NCBI GenBank assembly: GCA_003533785.1
Contig: DQCR01000031.1
Location: 1-64,000, forward strand
Source of the DNA: Flavobacteriaceae bacterium
Lineage (GTDB): Bacteria > Bacteroidota > Bacteroidia > Flavobacteriales > Flavobacteriaceae
Length of the DNA: 64,000 bases
Direction of reading: 5' to 3'
A program made the translations under genes and the position numbers. Each line of letters opens with the position of its first letter. Positions within the stretch are counted from its first letter, which is position 1. Shown here piece after piece: positions 26,969 through 35,467 of this stretch. The notes below the pieces were generated by a model, which was given only the letters and a program-made list of their open reading frames with translations, was not told the DNA's origin and ran no database searches.

Positions 26969-27989
26969 TCACAATTACAAACGGTTGGTTTTAATCAATC
27001 TTGTTTTAGTATTTCTTGTTATTGCTGCTGGAGCTTTTGTTCGCATGACAGGAAGTGGAATGGGATGTCCCGATTGGCCTAAATGTTTTGGCTACCTTAT
27101 CCCTCCCACCGAGCGAGCGCAACTTGAATGGAAACCGCAGCACCAATACAAAGAGGGGCAAGTCATCATTATCAATGAAAGTCTTAGAGTCGTAAAAAAG
27201 GACTTCAATAGTAATGATACTTTTGATGAAACTCAATGGGCTCCCTATACCAAGCATGACTATTCCGTTTTTAATGTCTATCATACTTGGATTGAGTTCA
27301 TTAATCGCTTGCTAGGTGCGCTCGCTGGGCTAGCTACCTTAGGACTCCTTCTTGCCAGTGGCCTTCGATGGAAACAATCCAAATCCCTGTTTATGTGGTC
27401 CTTTTTAGTAGTTCTAGGCATGGGCTTTCAAGCTTGGTTGGGGAAAACGGTGGTAGACTCCAATTTACTTCCGGTAAAAATTACTATACATATGGCGATG
27501 GCACTACTTATTGTTGCTTTCCTCATTGTCCTATGGGATCGAGTACAGCCAGAGGAAACATCGAAAAATCTTCAAAAACGTTTTGTAGGACTTACTTTCC
27601 TAGCTCTCCTATTGAGTCTTATCCAAATAGCTATGGGCACTCAAGTCCGGCAATTTGTCGATACTCAAATGCATCAATGGAATCTTTTACAACCTGAAAA
27701 ATGGCTTCTGAACAGCCCCTTGGTATTCTATATTCATCGGAGTTTCTCTCTTTTAATATTAGGAGTCAATGGCTTTCTAGGGTGGCAGTTGTGGAAAAAC
27801 AAAATGCACAACCCTACCTTATATTGGATCATTGGATGTATCGGATTAGAAATGATTACCGGTGCTTCCATGTACTATTTTGACTTCCCCATCGCTTCAC
27901 AACCGATTCATCTGGTCCTAGCTGCTCTGCTATTCGCTACTCAATTTTATATTTTACTCCAACAAAAACCGCTAAAAGTTAGAAAATGA
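26961..27989 (+). CDS. ctaA: Heme A synthase, COX15/CtaA family
   Basis: The 342-residue integral membrane protein converts heme O to heme A for cytochrome c oxidase. About eight hydrophobic segments are visible. The heme-ligand histidines fall in TWIEFINRLLGALAG, KITIHMAMALL, FYIHRSFSLLILG and QPIHLVLAALLFA. A first periplasmic loop of about 80 residues (GYLIPPTERAQLEWKP onward) separates helices 1 and 2, as in Bacteroidota members. The presence implies an aa3-type oxidase elsewhere in the genome and aerobic life. Confidence 0.93.
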   Translation: MTNHNYKRLVLINLVLVFLVIAAGAFVRMTGSGMGCPDWPKCFGYLIPPTERAQLEWKPQHQYKEGQVIIINESLRVVKKDFNSNDTFDETQWAPYTKHDYSVFNVYHTWIEFINRLLGALAGLATLGLLLASGLRWKQSKSLFMWSFLVVLGMGFQAWLGKTVVDSNLLPVKITIHMAMALLIVAFLIVLWDRVQPEETSKNLQKRFVGLTFLALLLSLIQIAMGTQVRQFVDTQMHQWNLLQPEKWLLNSPLVFYIHRSFSLLILGVNGFLGWQLWKNKMHNPTLYWIIGCIGLEMITGASMYYFDFPIASQPIHLVLAALLFATQFYILLQQKPLKVRK

Positions 27990-28468
27990 TACTTCGAATC
28001 CGCATCATACTTGACGTAGAAGAAGACGTGTTCCGTGATCTCGAGATGGACCACCAAGCTACTTTGGAAGAATTTCACCTAGCTATCGCCCAATCTTTTG
28101 GATTTGCCGGTAGTGAAATGGCCTCTTTTTACCGCTCCAATGCGCAATGGGAACAAGGAGAAGAACTGCCTCTTATTGACATGGGAACAGGGGAGCCCCC
28201 CCAAGGTGAGACCCCTTTGGGTGCAGTATTTGAGGAAGAACAGCACCACCTGATCTATGTCTACGACTTCATGGCTCTGTGGACTTTCTTTGTGGAAGTT
28301 ATGGAAATTGTAGAACCCGCTCCAGGAATGAGCTATCCACACCTCGTTTTTGCGCAAGGAGAAGTCCCAGAAGAAGCCCCTGAAAAAAGTTTTGAAGGCG
28401 AGAACGAAAGCGAAGGAGAAGATGATTCAGAAATGAATTTTGATGACGACCTAGACAGCTACTATTAG
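27986..28468 (+). CDS. Plasmid pRiA4b ORF-3-like protein with acidic tail
   Basis: The 160-residue protein has the pRiA4b ORF-3/IS1096 TnpR-like fold: a beta strand (MILRIRIILDVEEDVFRDLE), a helix (LEEFHLAIAQSFGF), and a paired strand region ending HHLIYVYDFMALWTFFVEV. From about residue 125 the tail is nearly all Glu, Asp and Ser and is likely disordered. The family name comes from plasmid and transposon neighbours, but here it sits in a chromosomal housekeeping run with ATGA overlap to ctaA and no mobile-element signs. Function is unknown. Its stop shares TTAG with the convergent next gene. Confidence 0.75.
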   Translation: MILRIRIILDVEEDVFRDLEMDHQATLEEFHLAIAQSFGFAGSEMASFYRSNAQWEQGEELPLIDMGTGEPPQGETPLGAVFEEEQHHLIYVYDFMALWTFFVEVMEIVEPAPGMSYPHLVFAQGEVPEEAPEKSFEGENESEGEDDSEMNFDDDLDSYY

Positions 28469-29529
28469 TTGGAGAAAAGAGAGGTCATACTCACATTTTC
28501 ATAATTTCGCTGTACAAAGTTTAGAGCGGATTCCATTACATCCCCCATGGAAGTACACTCCTTGAAAGCCGTGTCTTTAGTGAATTTATAGATTTCCGCC
28601 TTTAGATTCTTTAGATGATGAGGCAACGATAATTCCATTTTTTTCATCTCTTGTATCAACAGTTTGGTTCGTCGTTCAGTACTAATTAGACGTTTGGCCA
28701 CAATAGATCGTTCTTCTATTTTGTATTGTTGAATGGAATCGGAAGTCAATTTCTCTTTCACCAATTTCATTATGGGTTGATTTTCTTTAAAAAATTGGGG
28801 ACGGTAGACCGATAGTTTTCCTTCAAAACATTGTTGATCAAAATCAATAGCTCGAATCTTATAAATGACTTGATCAAAATCATGAATAGGAATTATAACG
28901 TAATTATAGGCTCGCATATCTCCTAATAAGCGAATCATACAGCGTTCATTGAACTTTACGTATTCTTTCGCGATCTGTGCCTTTTGTGATTCTGTGCAGA
29001 ACTGAAGATCATTGCGAATAAACTCATCCCCAGGTATCCCCGCAATATGTTCTTCAATTAAGGTTTCTTTATTAATCAAAAAATTCAAATTGTAGGGAGA
29101 GAGCATGTGCTCAAATTCCAAACCACAAACTCGGGAAGCATCGGTTTTCTTCACATAAAAATAAGTGAAGTTATCATTGAGCATGTTTCGAATTTTGATT
29201 CGAAAGGGCTTGGAGTTACCAAAGGTGCAATAATCAATTGCATCTACATTCAAGTAAGGACTGGCTGACTCATTTCCATCGGAATGCAGCAGGGTATATA
29301 TTTTCTTCAGGTCATAATCTATTCCCTCTCTTTCTGAATCGGTGTAATAGACGCGGACCCAAAGAGTATCTTCATCGTTCTGGTCGTAGACAGAAACGGA
29401 ACCTGAGAATCGAAGCAAATCAGAATAGCTGATAGGCGTATCTACCCAACGATTAAAAAACCGCAGGTATTCAATGAACGAATCGGTCAGCGTAAAAAAG
29501 GGTTTCTTTTGGGAGATCAACTTGTCCAT
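28465..29529 (-). CDS. Unrecognised protein with kinase-like motifs
   Basis: I do not recognise the family of this 354-residue soluble protein; it looks like a conserved flavobacterial hypothetical. By eye it has protein-kinase/aminoglycoside-kinase-like order: a strand with lysines (FYVKKTDASRVCGLEFEHML, Lys127/128 and Glu138/140), a HIAGIPGDEF hinge-like loop (161-170), GDMRAYNYVII (Asp204, Asn209) in the place of the catalytic loop, and RAIDFDQ (Asp229-Phe-Asp) in the place of the DFG metal site. A helical C-terminal region follows. The kinase reading is inference. A TAACTTTG promoter-like box lies at 29545-29552. It stands alone. Confidence 0.7.
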   Translation of the reverse strand: MDKLISQKKPFFTLTDSFIEYLRFFNRWVDTPISYSDLLRFSGSVSVYDQNDEDTLWVRVYYTDSEREGIDYDLKKIYTLLHSDGNESASPYLNVDAIDYCTFGNSKPFRIKIRNMLNDNFTYFYVKKTDASRVCGLEFEHMLSPYNLNFLINKETLIEEHIAGIPGDEFIRNDLQFCTESQKAQIAKEYVKFNERCMIRLLGDMRAYNYVIIPIHDFDQVIYKIRAIDFDQQCFEGKLSVYRPQFFKENQPIMKLVKEKLTSDSIQQYKIEERSIVAKRLISTERRTKLLIQEMKKMELSLPHHLKNLKAEIYKFTKDTAFKECTSMGDVMESALNFVQRNYENVSMTSLFSN

Positions 29530-29675
29530 AGCAGTGTTTTACTTCAAAGTTAGTATCTTTTAGGGAACCGTGCTTCGCCAAAAACTTTGCTTTTCACTAG
29601 GGACAGAATTATTTAACCCGGCGGAAATGTGTAAACTGGAATTGATTTTAACCACTTTGGTCTTATTTTTACTTA

Positions 29676-30215
29676 GTGAAAGATGGAATAGAGATCTATT
29701 TTTTGTCTGAAAATCAAGCAAAAGAAGTATTTATTGAAGACTTGTGTCAGATGGTTAATGCCGCTTATCTCCCTGCCGAAAAAGGAATGTGGATGAATGA
29801 CTTCCCACGCACCCACATGGATGAAATGAGAATGTTTATTCAGCAAGGTCGTGTTCTTGTTGCGGAATTAGGGGGTGAAATCGTAGGTTTAGTTGTGGTT
29901 CAATTAATGGTCGCCGAACGGATGGCAGAATTTGGGATGCTGGTTTCTGCGCCATACTATCAAAAATTGGGCATTGGCACCCAACTTATAGAAAAGGTGG
30001 AAGTATGGGCCAAAGCGCAACAACTCCCCCGGCTTCGACTGGAACTATTGACTCCAAAAAAATGGAAGCATCCAAAAAAAGAACAGTTAAAGAAATGGTA
30101 TCGAAAGATTGGCTTCCGACCTGCACATACAGAACCCTTTGAAAACAGGTACCCCGAGGCCGCAGAGAAACTCAAAACCCCTTGTGATTTTACGATCTGG
30201 CTTAAAGATATTTGA
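29676..30215 (+). CDS. GNAT-family N-acetyltransferase
   Basis: The 179-residue protein has the GNAT fold: strand MVNAAYLPAEKG, VLVAELGGEIVGLVVVQL, and the acetyl-CoA loop SAPYYQKLGIGTQLIEKVEVWAK (Q-x-x-G-x-G). Substrate is unknown. The start is a GTG at 29676; no ATG gives a complete domain, and a TATTTTTA box ends four bases before this GTG, a spacing seen at several other starts in the window. The gene is flanked by about 146 bp upstream and 93 bp downstream. Confidence 0.83.
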   Translation: MKDGIEIYFLSENQAKEVFIEDLCQMVNAAYLPAEKGMWMNDFPRTHMDEMRMFIQQGRVLVAELGGEIVGLVVVQLMVAERMAEFGMLVSAPYYQKLGIGTQLIEKVEVWAKAQQLPRLRLELLTPKKWKHPKKEQLKKWYRKIGFRPAHTEPFENRYPEAAEKLKTPCDFTIWLKDI

Positions 30216-30286
30216 AGTGATTTGGGGAGAGTAAAGTATAGAAATCAAAAAAAGATCGGAACACCTCTTATCTGGTAATGAATGGC

Positions 30287-30294
30287 TATTTTTG
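30287..30294 (+). promoter_or_regulatory. Candidate -7 box of uvrB (TATTTTTG)
   Basis: This is an exact TAnnTTTG match 14 nt before the uvrB ATG. I see no clear -33 element and no LexA-like palindrome in the 93-bp gap. Confidence 0.4.
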
Positions 30295-30308
30295 AAGCTT
30301 GATACGCT

Positions 30309-32303
30309 ATGAAGTTTACTATTGAATCCCCTTTTTCGCCCACTGGAGACCAGCCCCAAGCCATTAAGGAGATTGTTTCTGCTTTCCAAGCCCAAGATTC
30401 TTATGTTACCCTTCAAGGAGTTACTGGATCAGGAAAAACTTTTACAGTGGCCAATGTGGTGGAACAATTGCAGCGTCCAACCCTCGTCCTAGCACATAAC
30501 AAGACGTTAGCCGCACAACTCTATTCTGAGTTTAAGCAATTTTTTCCCAACAATGCTGTTGAGTATTTCGTCTCCTATTATGACTATTATCAACCCGAAG
30601 CATATATTCCGGTAACCGGTACTTATATAGAAAAAGACCTTTCCATCAATGAGGAAATTGAAAAGTTACGACTAAGTACTACTTCTTCCCTTCTATCGGG
30701 CCGACGAGATGTGTTAGTAGTTGCTTCCGTTTCTTGCTTATATGGAATTGGAAATCCTCAAGAATTTCAAAAAAATGTTATTGAACTACAACGCGACCAG
30801 GTCCTCTCTCGCACTCAATTGCTCCATCGCTTGGTACAGAGCCTCTATTCCCGAACAACAGGAGAGTTTAGTCGAGGGAATTTTAAAGTCCAAGGGGATG
30901 TCATTTCAATCTTCCCAGGCTATGCTGACACCGCTTTTCGAATTCACTTTTTTGGAGATGAAATTGAAGAAATAGAAGCCTTCGATCCAATCAATAATCA
31001 AACCCTGAGTCAATTTGACCGCATCACTATCTACCCGGCTAATATTTTTGTAACCAGTCCCGATCTGTTGCAGAATGCCATTATACAAATACAGGACGAC
31101 TTAGTAAAACAGATTGACTATTTCAAAGAGATTGGCAAGCCGCTGGAGGCGAAACGCCTTCAAGAACGCACCGAATTTGATTTGGAGATGATTCGAGAAC
31201 TGGGGTATTGTTCGGGGATTGAGAACTATTCTCGTTATTTGGATGGTCGGGCTCCCGGAACACGACCTTTTTGTTTGCTAGATTATTTTCCCGATGATTA
31301 TTTAATGGTAGTGGATGAAAGTCACGTCACGATTTCACAAGTCCATGCTATGTATGGCGGAGACAGGAGTCGAAAAGAAAACTTAGTTGAATATGGTTTT
31401 CGTTTGCCAGCTGCAATGGATAATCGCCCTTTGAAATTTGAAGAATTTGAAGGCTTGCAAAATCACGTTCTCTATGTGAGTGCTACTCCTGCAGACTATG
31501 AGTTAAAAAAAACTGAGGGGGTGTTCGTGGAACAAGTTATTCGTCCTACAGGGCTTTTGGACCCACTTATTGAAGTACGCCCCAGTCTAAATCAGATTGA
31601 TGATCTCATTGAAGAAATTCAACAACGGGTGGAAGTGGAAGAACGTGTTCTGGTGACTACTTTGACCAAGCGCATGGCAGAGGAATTGACGAAATATTTA
31701 CTCCGGGTTCAAATACGGACTCGATATATCCACAGTGATGTCGATACACTAGAACGGGTAGAAATTATGCAAGATCTTCGCAAAGGAGTTTTTGATGTCT
31801 TGGTGGGAGTCAACCTGCTGCGGGAAGGGTTGGACTTACCAGAGGTGTCTTTAGTTGCTATCATTGATGCTGATAAAGAAGGGTTTCTTCGCAGCAATCG
31901 CTCTTTGACACAAACGGTCGGACGCGCCGCAAGAAACGTTAACGGAAAAGCCATAATGTATGCCGATACGGTGACCAACAGCATGCAAAAAACCATCGAT
32001 GAAACCAATTATCGAAGGGAAAAACAAATGGCATATAATACAGAAAATAAACTCACACCAAAAGCATTAAATAAATCCCTAGATAATGCTTTGTCTAAGA
32101 ATTCGGTAGCCACCTATGTGCAAGAACGAGAGGCGCGAAAAGCTGCCGAGGCTGAACATCGTTATGAAACTCCCGAAGAACTAGAACAAAAGATTCGCGA
32201 GGTTCGAAAAGCCATGGAAAAAGCGGCCAAAGAGTTGGATTTTATTCAAGCGGCACACTTACGTGATGAGATTCAAAGCCTACAAAATCAATTGAACTCA
32301 TAA
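30309..32303 (+). CDS. uvrB: Excinuclease ABC subunit B
   Basis: The 664-residue DNA-damage verification helicase of nucleotide excision repair is complete. Visible motifs: Walker A GVTGSGKTFT (about 38-47), the DNA-inserting beta hairpin SYYDYYQPEAYIP (about 92-104), Walker B-like VVDESHVT, helicase motif VGRAARN, and the C-terminal UVR domain (EELEQKIREVRKAMEKAAKELDF) that contacts UvrC. Length is standard (about 660-670). It stands alone and is closed by the shared terminator at 32306-32327. Confidence 0.97.
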   Translation: MKFTIESPFSPTGDQPQAIKEIVSAFQAQDSYVTLQGVTGSGKTFTVANVVEQLQRPTLVLAHNKTLAAQLYSEFKQFFPNNAVEYFVSYYDYYQPEAYIPVTGTYIEKDLSINEEIEKLRLSTTSSLLSGRRDVLVVASVSCLYGIGNPQEFQKNVIELQRDQVLSRTQLLHRLVQSLYSRTTGEFSRGNFKVQGDVISIFPGYADTAFRIHFFGDEIEEIEAFDPINNQTLSQFDRITIYPANIFVTSPDLLQNAIIQIQDDLVKQIDYFKEIGKPLEAKRLQERTEFDLEMIRELGYCSGIENYSRYLDGRAPGTRPFCLLDYFPDDYLMVVDESHVTISQVHAMYGGDRSRKENLVEYGFRLPAAMDNRPLKFEEFEGLQNHVLYVSATPADYELKKTEGVFVEQVIRPTGLLDPLIEVRPSLNQIDDLIEEIQQRVEVEERVLVTTLTKRMAEELTKYLLRVQIRTRYIHSDVDTLERVEIMQDLRKGVFDVLVGVNLLREGLDLPEVSLVAIIDADKEGFLRSNRSLTQTVGRAARNVNGKAIMYADTVTNSMQKTIDETNYRREKQMAYNTENKLTPKALNKSLDNALSKNSVATYVQEREARKAAEAEHRYETPEELEQKIREVRKAMEKAAKELDFIQAAHLRDEIQSLQNQLNS

Positions 32304-32305
32304 AA

Positions 32306-32327
32306 AAAGCGCCCCTAAAGGCGCTTT
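32306..32327. terminator. Bidirectional terminator between uvrB and hsp20
   Basis: A perfect 8-bp stem (aaagcgcc / ggcgcttt) with a 6-nt loop lies between the convergent uvrB and hsp20 genes. Read from the minus strand it is followed by a run of seven T residues, so it is strongest as the end of hsp20; read from plus it has only three T. Confidence 0.85.
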
Positions 32328-32346
32328 ACAAAAACAATTGATTTAA

Positions 32347-32772
32347 CTATCGAATGCGAATGGATTTTTTCGCATCTTGAAGCATTTCTTTCTTTTTGGG
32401 AAGTTTTACTTCTAAGATTCCTTCCCTGTATTGGGCTTCAATTTTTTTACTGTCTACACTCTCTGGAATGGTGAAAGTTCGACGAAAAGAAAGATATCCA
32501 TACTCTTTTCTTGTGTACTGAGCATCTTCTTCAGCAGCTGCATCGGATTGGGAACTGATAGACAGTATGTCCTTTTCTACTTCTACTTGAAGATCTTCTT
32601 TTTTGACCCCTGGTGCAGCGAGTTCCAACAAAAACGATGTGTCTGTTTCTTGAATATTTACCGCAGGCAATTGCTTGGTTGGCAAGGTTGAAGATGGTAA
32701 CCATTCATTAGAAAGCCATTCATCAAATAAAGCCGGGAAAAAAGGACTGTTATGTTTTCGTACTAAATTCAT
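32347..32772 (-). CDS. hsp20: Small heat-shock protein Hsp20/alpha-crystallin
   Basis: The ATG at 32772 gives 141 residues; the frame extends upstream into the promoter region but without family similarity. It is a cytoplasmic holdase chaperone that binds unfolding proteins. The alpha-crystallin domain covers about 38-130, from LPAVNIQETDTSFLLELAAPG to the GIL signature in YREGILEVKLPKK. The N-terminal segment (NSPFFPALFDEW) and the C-terminal IRIR fit the I-x-I oligomerisation tail. Upstream is a paired palindrome and promoter-like element with the same layout as that of htpG, so heat-shock control is likely. Confidence 0.93.
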   Translation of the reverse strand: MNLVRKHNSPFFPALFDEWLSNEWLPSSTLPTKQLPAVNIQETDTSFLLELAAPGVKKEDLQVEVEKDILSISSQSDAAAEEDAQYTRKEYGYLSFRRTFTIPESVDSKKIEAQYREGILEVKLPKKKEMLQDAKKSIRIR

Positions 32773-32808
32773 TGTATTAAATTTTAAGGTTATACAAACA
32801 AACCAGTA

Positions 32809-32847
32809 CAAAGGAGATACCAACTCTTACACTGTGCCAATATGGCG
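32809..32847 (-). promoter_or_regulatory. Heat-shock-type promoter/operator of hsp20
   Basis: Read on the minus strand: CGCCA-N3-TGGCA, eleven bases, TTGGTA, five bases, TTTG. The TTTG ends 36 nt before the hsp20 ATG. The element upstream of htpG (59866-59904) has the same parts with the same spacings over 39 nt, with 22 of 39 positions identical. It could be a promoter for an alternative sigma factor or a housekeeping promoter with a repressor/activator site; that part is inference. Confidence 0.6.
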
Positions 32848-32866
32848 GTAATGATACGAAAATGAA

Positions 32867-32879
32867 TGCCAATATGGCA
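32867..32879. repeat. Second palindrome TGCCA-N3-TGGCA upstream of hsp20
   Basis: This is a perfect inverted repeat with 5-bp arms, exactly 32 bp (about three helical turns) from the same palindrome inside the hsp20 promoter element at 32835-32847. It begins three bases before the sucC stop codon region. It lacks the downstream TTGGTA-N5-TTTG part, so it is more likely an extra regulator-binding site than a second promoter. Confidence 0.6.
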
Positions 32880-32881
32880 GT

Positions 32882-34072
32882 TTATAGAACAGATTGGACT
32901 TTTTGAGCGGCTTCTTCAAAAGCAGTAGCGGAAAGAACATTCAGACCAGAAGCATCGATTAACTCTTTTGCTTGCTCAGCATTGGTCCCCTGTAGACGAA
33001 CTATAATGGGTACTTTGATAGCATCACCCATATTTTGATAGGCATCTACAATGCCTTGGGCTACACGATCGCAACGGACGATCCCACCAAAGATATTAAC
33101 CAATATGGCTTTCACTTTCGGGTCCTTTAAAATCAATCGAAAGGCAGTTTCAACCCGAGCGGCATCGGCAGTTCCACCAACGTCTAAAAAGTTTGCGGGG
33201 TCTCCACCCGATTGCTTGATTAGATCCATAGTAGCCATTGCCAAACCTGCTCCGTTAACCATACAGCCTACATTACCATCTAGATCAACGTAATTTAGTC
33301 CCGCTTCGTTGGCCTCAATTTCAACAGGATTTTCTTCTTTTAAGTCCCGAAGTTCCGCATAGTCTTTATGCCGAAATAAGGCATTATCATCTAACGTGAC
33401 TTTGGCATCGACGGCCATGATTTTGTCGTCTGAAGTTTTGAGTACAGGATTAATTTCAAATAAGGAAGCATCGGAGCCCACATAGGCCTTATATAGCGCC
33501 GATACAAATTTTGTCATTTCCTTAAAGGCAAATCCCGATAAGCCCAGATTGAAGGCTATTTTACGGGCCTGAAAAGCTTGTAAACCCAGTGATGGATCAA
33601 TTTCTTCGGTGAAAATCAAATGGGGGGTTTTTTCAGCAACTGCCTCAATATCCATCCCCCCTTCAGTGGAATACATAATCATATTTTTCCCTGAAGCACG
33701 ATTGAGTAATACCGACATATAGATTTCACTGGTTTCAGATTCACCTGGATAGTATACGTCTTCAGCAATGAGTATCTGGTGGACTGTCTTTCCTTCTGGG
33801 GGTGTTTGCGGAGTAATCAATTGCATTCCGATGATTTCCTGTGCAATGGATTTAACTTCATCTAACGTTTTGGCTAATTTGACCCCGCCCCCTTTTCCTC
33901 TTCCTCCCGCATGGATTTGGGCTTTGATCACATGCCAAGCAGTACCGGTACTTTCTGTGAGAGATTGGGCCGCTTCTACAGCTTTTTTGGGACTGTCGGC
34001 GACGATCCCTCTTTGTACATTCACCCCAAAACTAGCGAGTATTTCTTTCCCTTGATATTCGTGTAAATTCAT
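32882..34072 (-). CDS. sucC: Succinyl-CoA ligase (ADP-forming) beta subunit
   Basis: The ATG at 34072 (MNLHEYQGKEIL) gives 396 residues, the usual length; the upstream TTG/ATG extension is not family-like. This TCA-cycle subunit carries the ATP-grasp nucleotide site (HVIKAQIHAGGRGKGGGVKLA) and the C-terminal CoA-ligase domain (GGTADAARVETAF, VNIFGGIVRCDRVAQGI). The alpha subunit gene sucD is not in the window. The gene is upstream of hsp20 on the same strand, but the 109-nt gap contains the hsp20 control elements. Confidence 0.97.
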   Translation of the reverse strand: MNLHEYQGKEILASFGVNVQRGIVADSPKKAVEAAQSLTESTGTAWHVIKAQIHAGGRGKGGGVKLAKTLDEVKSIAQEIIGMQLITPQTPPEGKTVHQILIAEDVYYPGESETSEIYMSVLLNRASGKNMIMYSTEGGMDIEAVAEKTPHLIFTEEIDPSLGLQAFQARKIAFNLGLSGFAFKEMTKFVSALYKAYVGSDASLFEINPVLKTSDDKIMAVDAKVTLDDNALFRHKDYAELRDLKEENPVEIEANEAGLNYVDLDGNVGCMVNGAGLAMATMDLIKQSGGDPANFLDVGGTADAARVETAFRLILKDPKVKAILVNIFGGIVRCDRVAQGIVDAYQNMGDAIKVPIIVRLQGTNAEQAKELIDASGLNVLSATAFEEAAQKVQSVL

Positions 34073-34240
34073 AGAATCTGATTCTAGTACAAAATTAAGG
34101 AATCTCCTCTGAGTGGCACAGAAATCCAAATATTTAATCTGTTGTATTTATAACATTTTGTTTTTATTTTATAAATTAAATTGAGCAAGTCTTTCAATCC
34201 GTAGAAACTTCTTTACTTTTATATTCTAATAAGTGTAGAT

Positions 34241-35467
34241 GTGAATAATCAAGAACTTCTTTCTATAGCAGAAGCCCATGGTTCCACCCTGTATGTCTAT
34301 GATGCTTCTAAAATAAAATCGCAATATCAGCGATTATCCACGGCCTTTAGCAGCATAAAACAGCTGAAGGTCAATTATGCCATGAAGGCACTTTCCAATG
34401 TTTCTATTTTGACATATCTGAAAAGCCTCGGAAGTGGATTGGATACGGTATCACTCCAAGAAGTCCAGTTAGGTCTTCATGCAGGATTCCCCCCCGAGCG
34501 CATCATCTTTACTCCTAATGGTGTCTCGATGGATGAAATTGAAGCCGTTGTAGCCATTGGTGCACAAATAAATATCGACAACTTAGCGACCCTGGAAGAA
34601 TTTGGCAATCGCCATCCCGAAGTTCCGGTATGCATACGAATTAATCCACATGTCATGGCAGGCGGTAACAGTAATATTTCCGTTGGCCACATTGATTCCA
34701 AATTTGGGATTTCCATTCACCAGATTCCCCATACTCTCCGAATTGTAAAAAACACAGGGATGAATATCAATGGAGTGCATATGCATACTGGATCAGATAT
34801 CTTGGATATTGAAGTGTTTCTCCACGCAGCAGAAATTCTATTTGATATCGCTAAGCATTTTGATGCCTTGGAATTCATTGACTTTGGGAGTGGCTTTAAA
34901 GTTCCCTACAAATCGGGTGATATTGAAACAGATATTGAAGAATTGGGAGAAAAGTTGAGCGTTCGGTTTCATGCGTTTTGCAAAGAATATGGTCGAGAGT
35001 TGGCTTTGGCCTTTGAACCTGGAAAGTTCTTGGTAAGCGAAGCTGGCTATTTTATTACCCCCGTTAACGGAATTAAGCAGACTACGTCTACTGTATTTGC
35101 TCAAGTAGATAGCGGCTTCAATCACTTGATTCGCCCTATGCTATATGGTTCTTATCACGAAATCGAGAACCTTTCTAAGCCCGAAGGTAAAAAACGATTT
35201 TATTCGGTAGTGGGATACATTTGTGAAACAGATACTTTCGGTAATAATCGTCAAATTGCTGAGATCAGTGAAGGAGATTATTTGGTCTTTAAAAATGCGG
35301 GAGCCTATTGTTTCAGTATGGCGAGTAATTACAATTCCCGTTTTCGTCCAGCCGAAGTACTCTGGCACGAAGGGACAGCTCATGTGATTCGCTCTCAAGA
35401 AAATTTTGAAGATTTACTGCAAAACCAAACACTTCTTGATTTTGATAAAAAAGCAATCGAGGCCTAA
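34241..35467 (+). CDS. lysA: Diaminopimelate decarboxylase
   Basis: The 408-residue fold-III PLP enzyme removes CO2 from meso-diaminopimelate to give lysine. Markers: VNYAMKALSN with the PLP lysine, GVHMHTGSDI, FEPGKFLVSEAGYF (phosphate site), ICETDTFG with the catalytic cysteine of the partner subunit, and AGAYCFSMASNYNSRFRPAEV. The last string distinguishes LysA from carboxynorspermidine decarboxylase. The start is a GTG at 34241 (NNQELLSIAEAHGSTLYVYD), which fits family N-termini. It is monocistronic, and its stop shares CTAA with the convergent flavoprotein gene. It completes the DAP/lysine route with dapD. Confidence 0.93.
   Translation: MNNQELLSIAEAHGSTLYVYDASKIKSQYQRLSTAFSSIKQLKVNYAMKALSNVSILTYLKSLGSGLDTVSLQEVQLGLHAGFPPERIIFTPNGVSMDEIEAVVAIGAQINIDNLATLEEFGNRHPEVPVCIRINPHVMAGGNSNISVGHIDSKFGISIHQIPHTLRIVKNTGMNINGVHMHTGSDILDIEVFLHAAEILFDIAKHFDALEFIDFGSGFKVPYKSGDIETDIEELGEKLSVRFHAFCKEYGRELALAFEPGKFLVSEAGYFITPVNGIKQTTSTVFAQVDSGFNHLIRPMLYGSYHEIENLSKPEGKKRFYSVVGYICETDTFGNNRQIAEISEGDYLVFKNAGAYCFSMASNYNSRFRPAEVLWHEGTAHVIRSQENFEDLLQNQTLLDFDKKAIEA

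Noticed and set aside
27986..28468. Reading the pRiA4b-like gene as a transposon remnant
   Set aside because: No inverted repeats or transposase nearby, intact frame, and tight coupling with ctaA.
29530..29675. Hidden small gene in the 146-bp gap before the GNAT gene
   Set aside because: No open frame with a start and coding-like composition; it holds only promoter-like boxes for the two divergent genes.
32835..32847. TTGGCAC near the hsp20 palindrome as a sigma-54 -24 box
   Set aside because: The required TTGC/TGC at -12 (five bases after TGGCAC) is absent; AAGA is found instead, and htpG has TGTCA in place of TGGCA.
34073..34129. N-terminal extension of sucC to 34129
   Set aside because: The extra 19 residues are not family-like; SucC begins MNLHEYQGKE.
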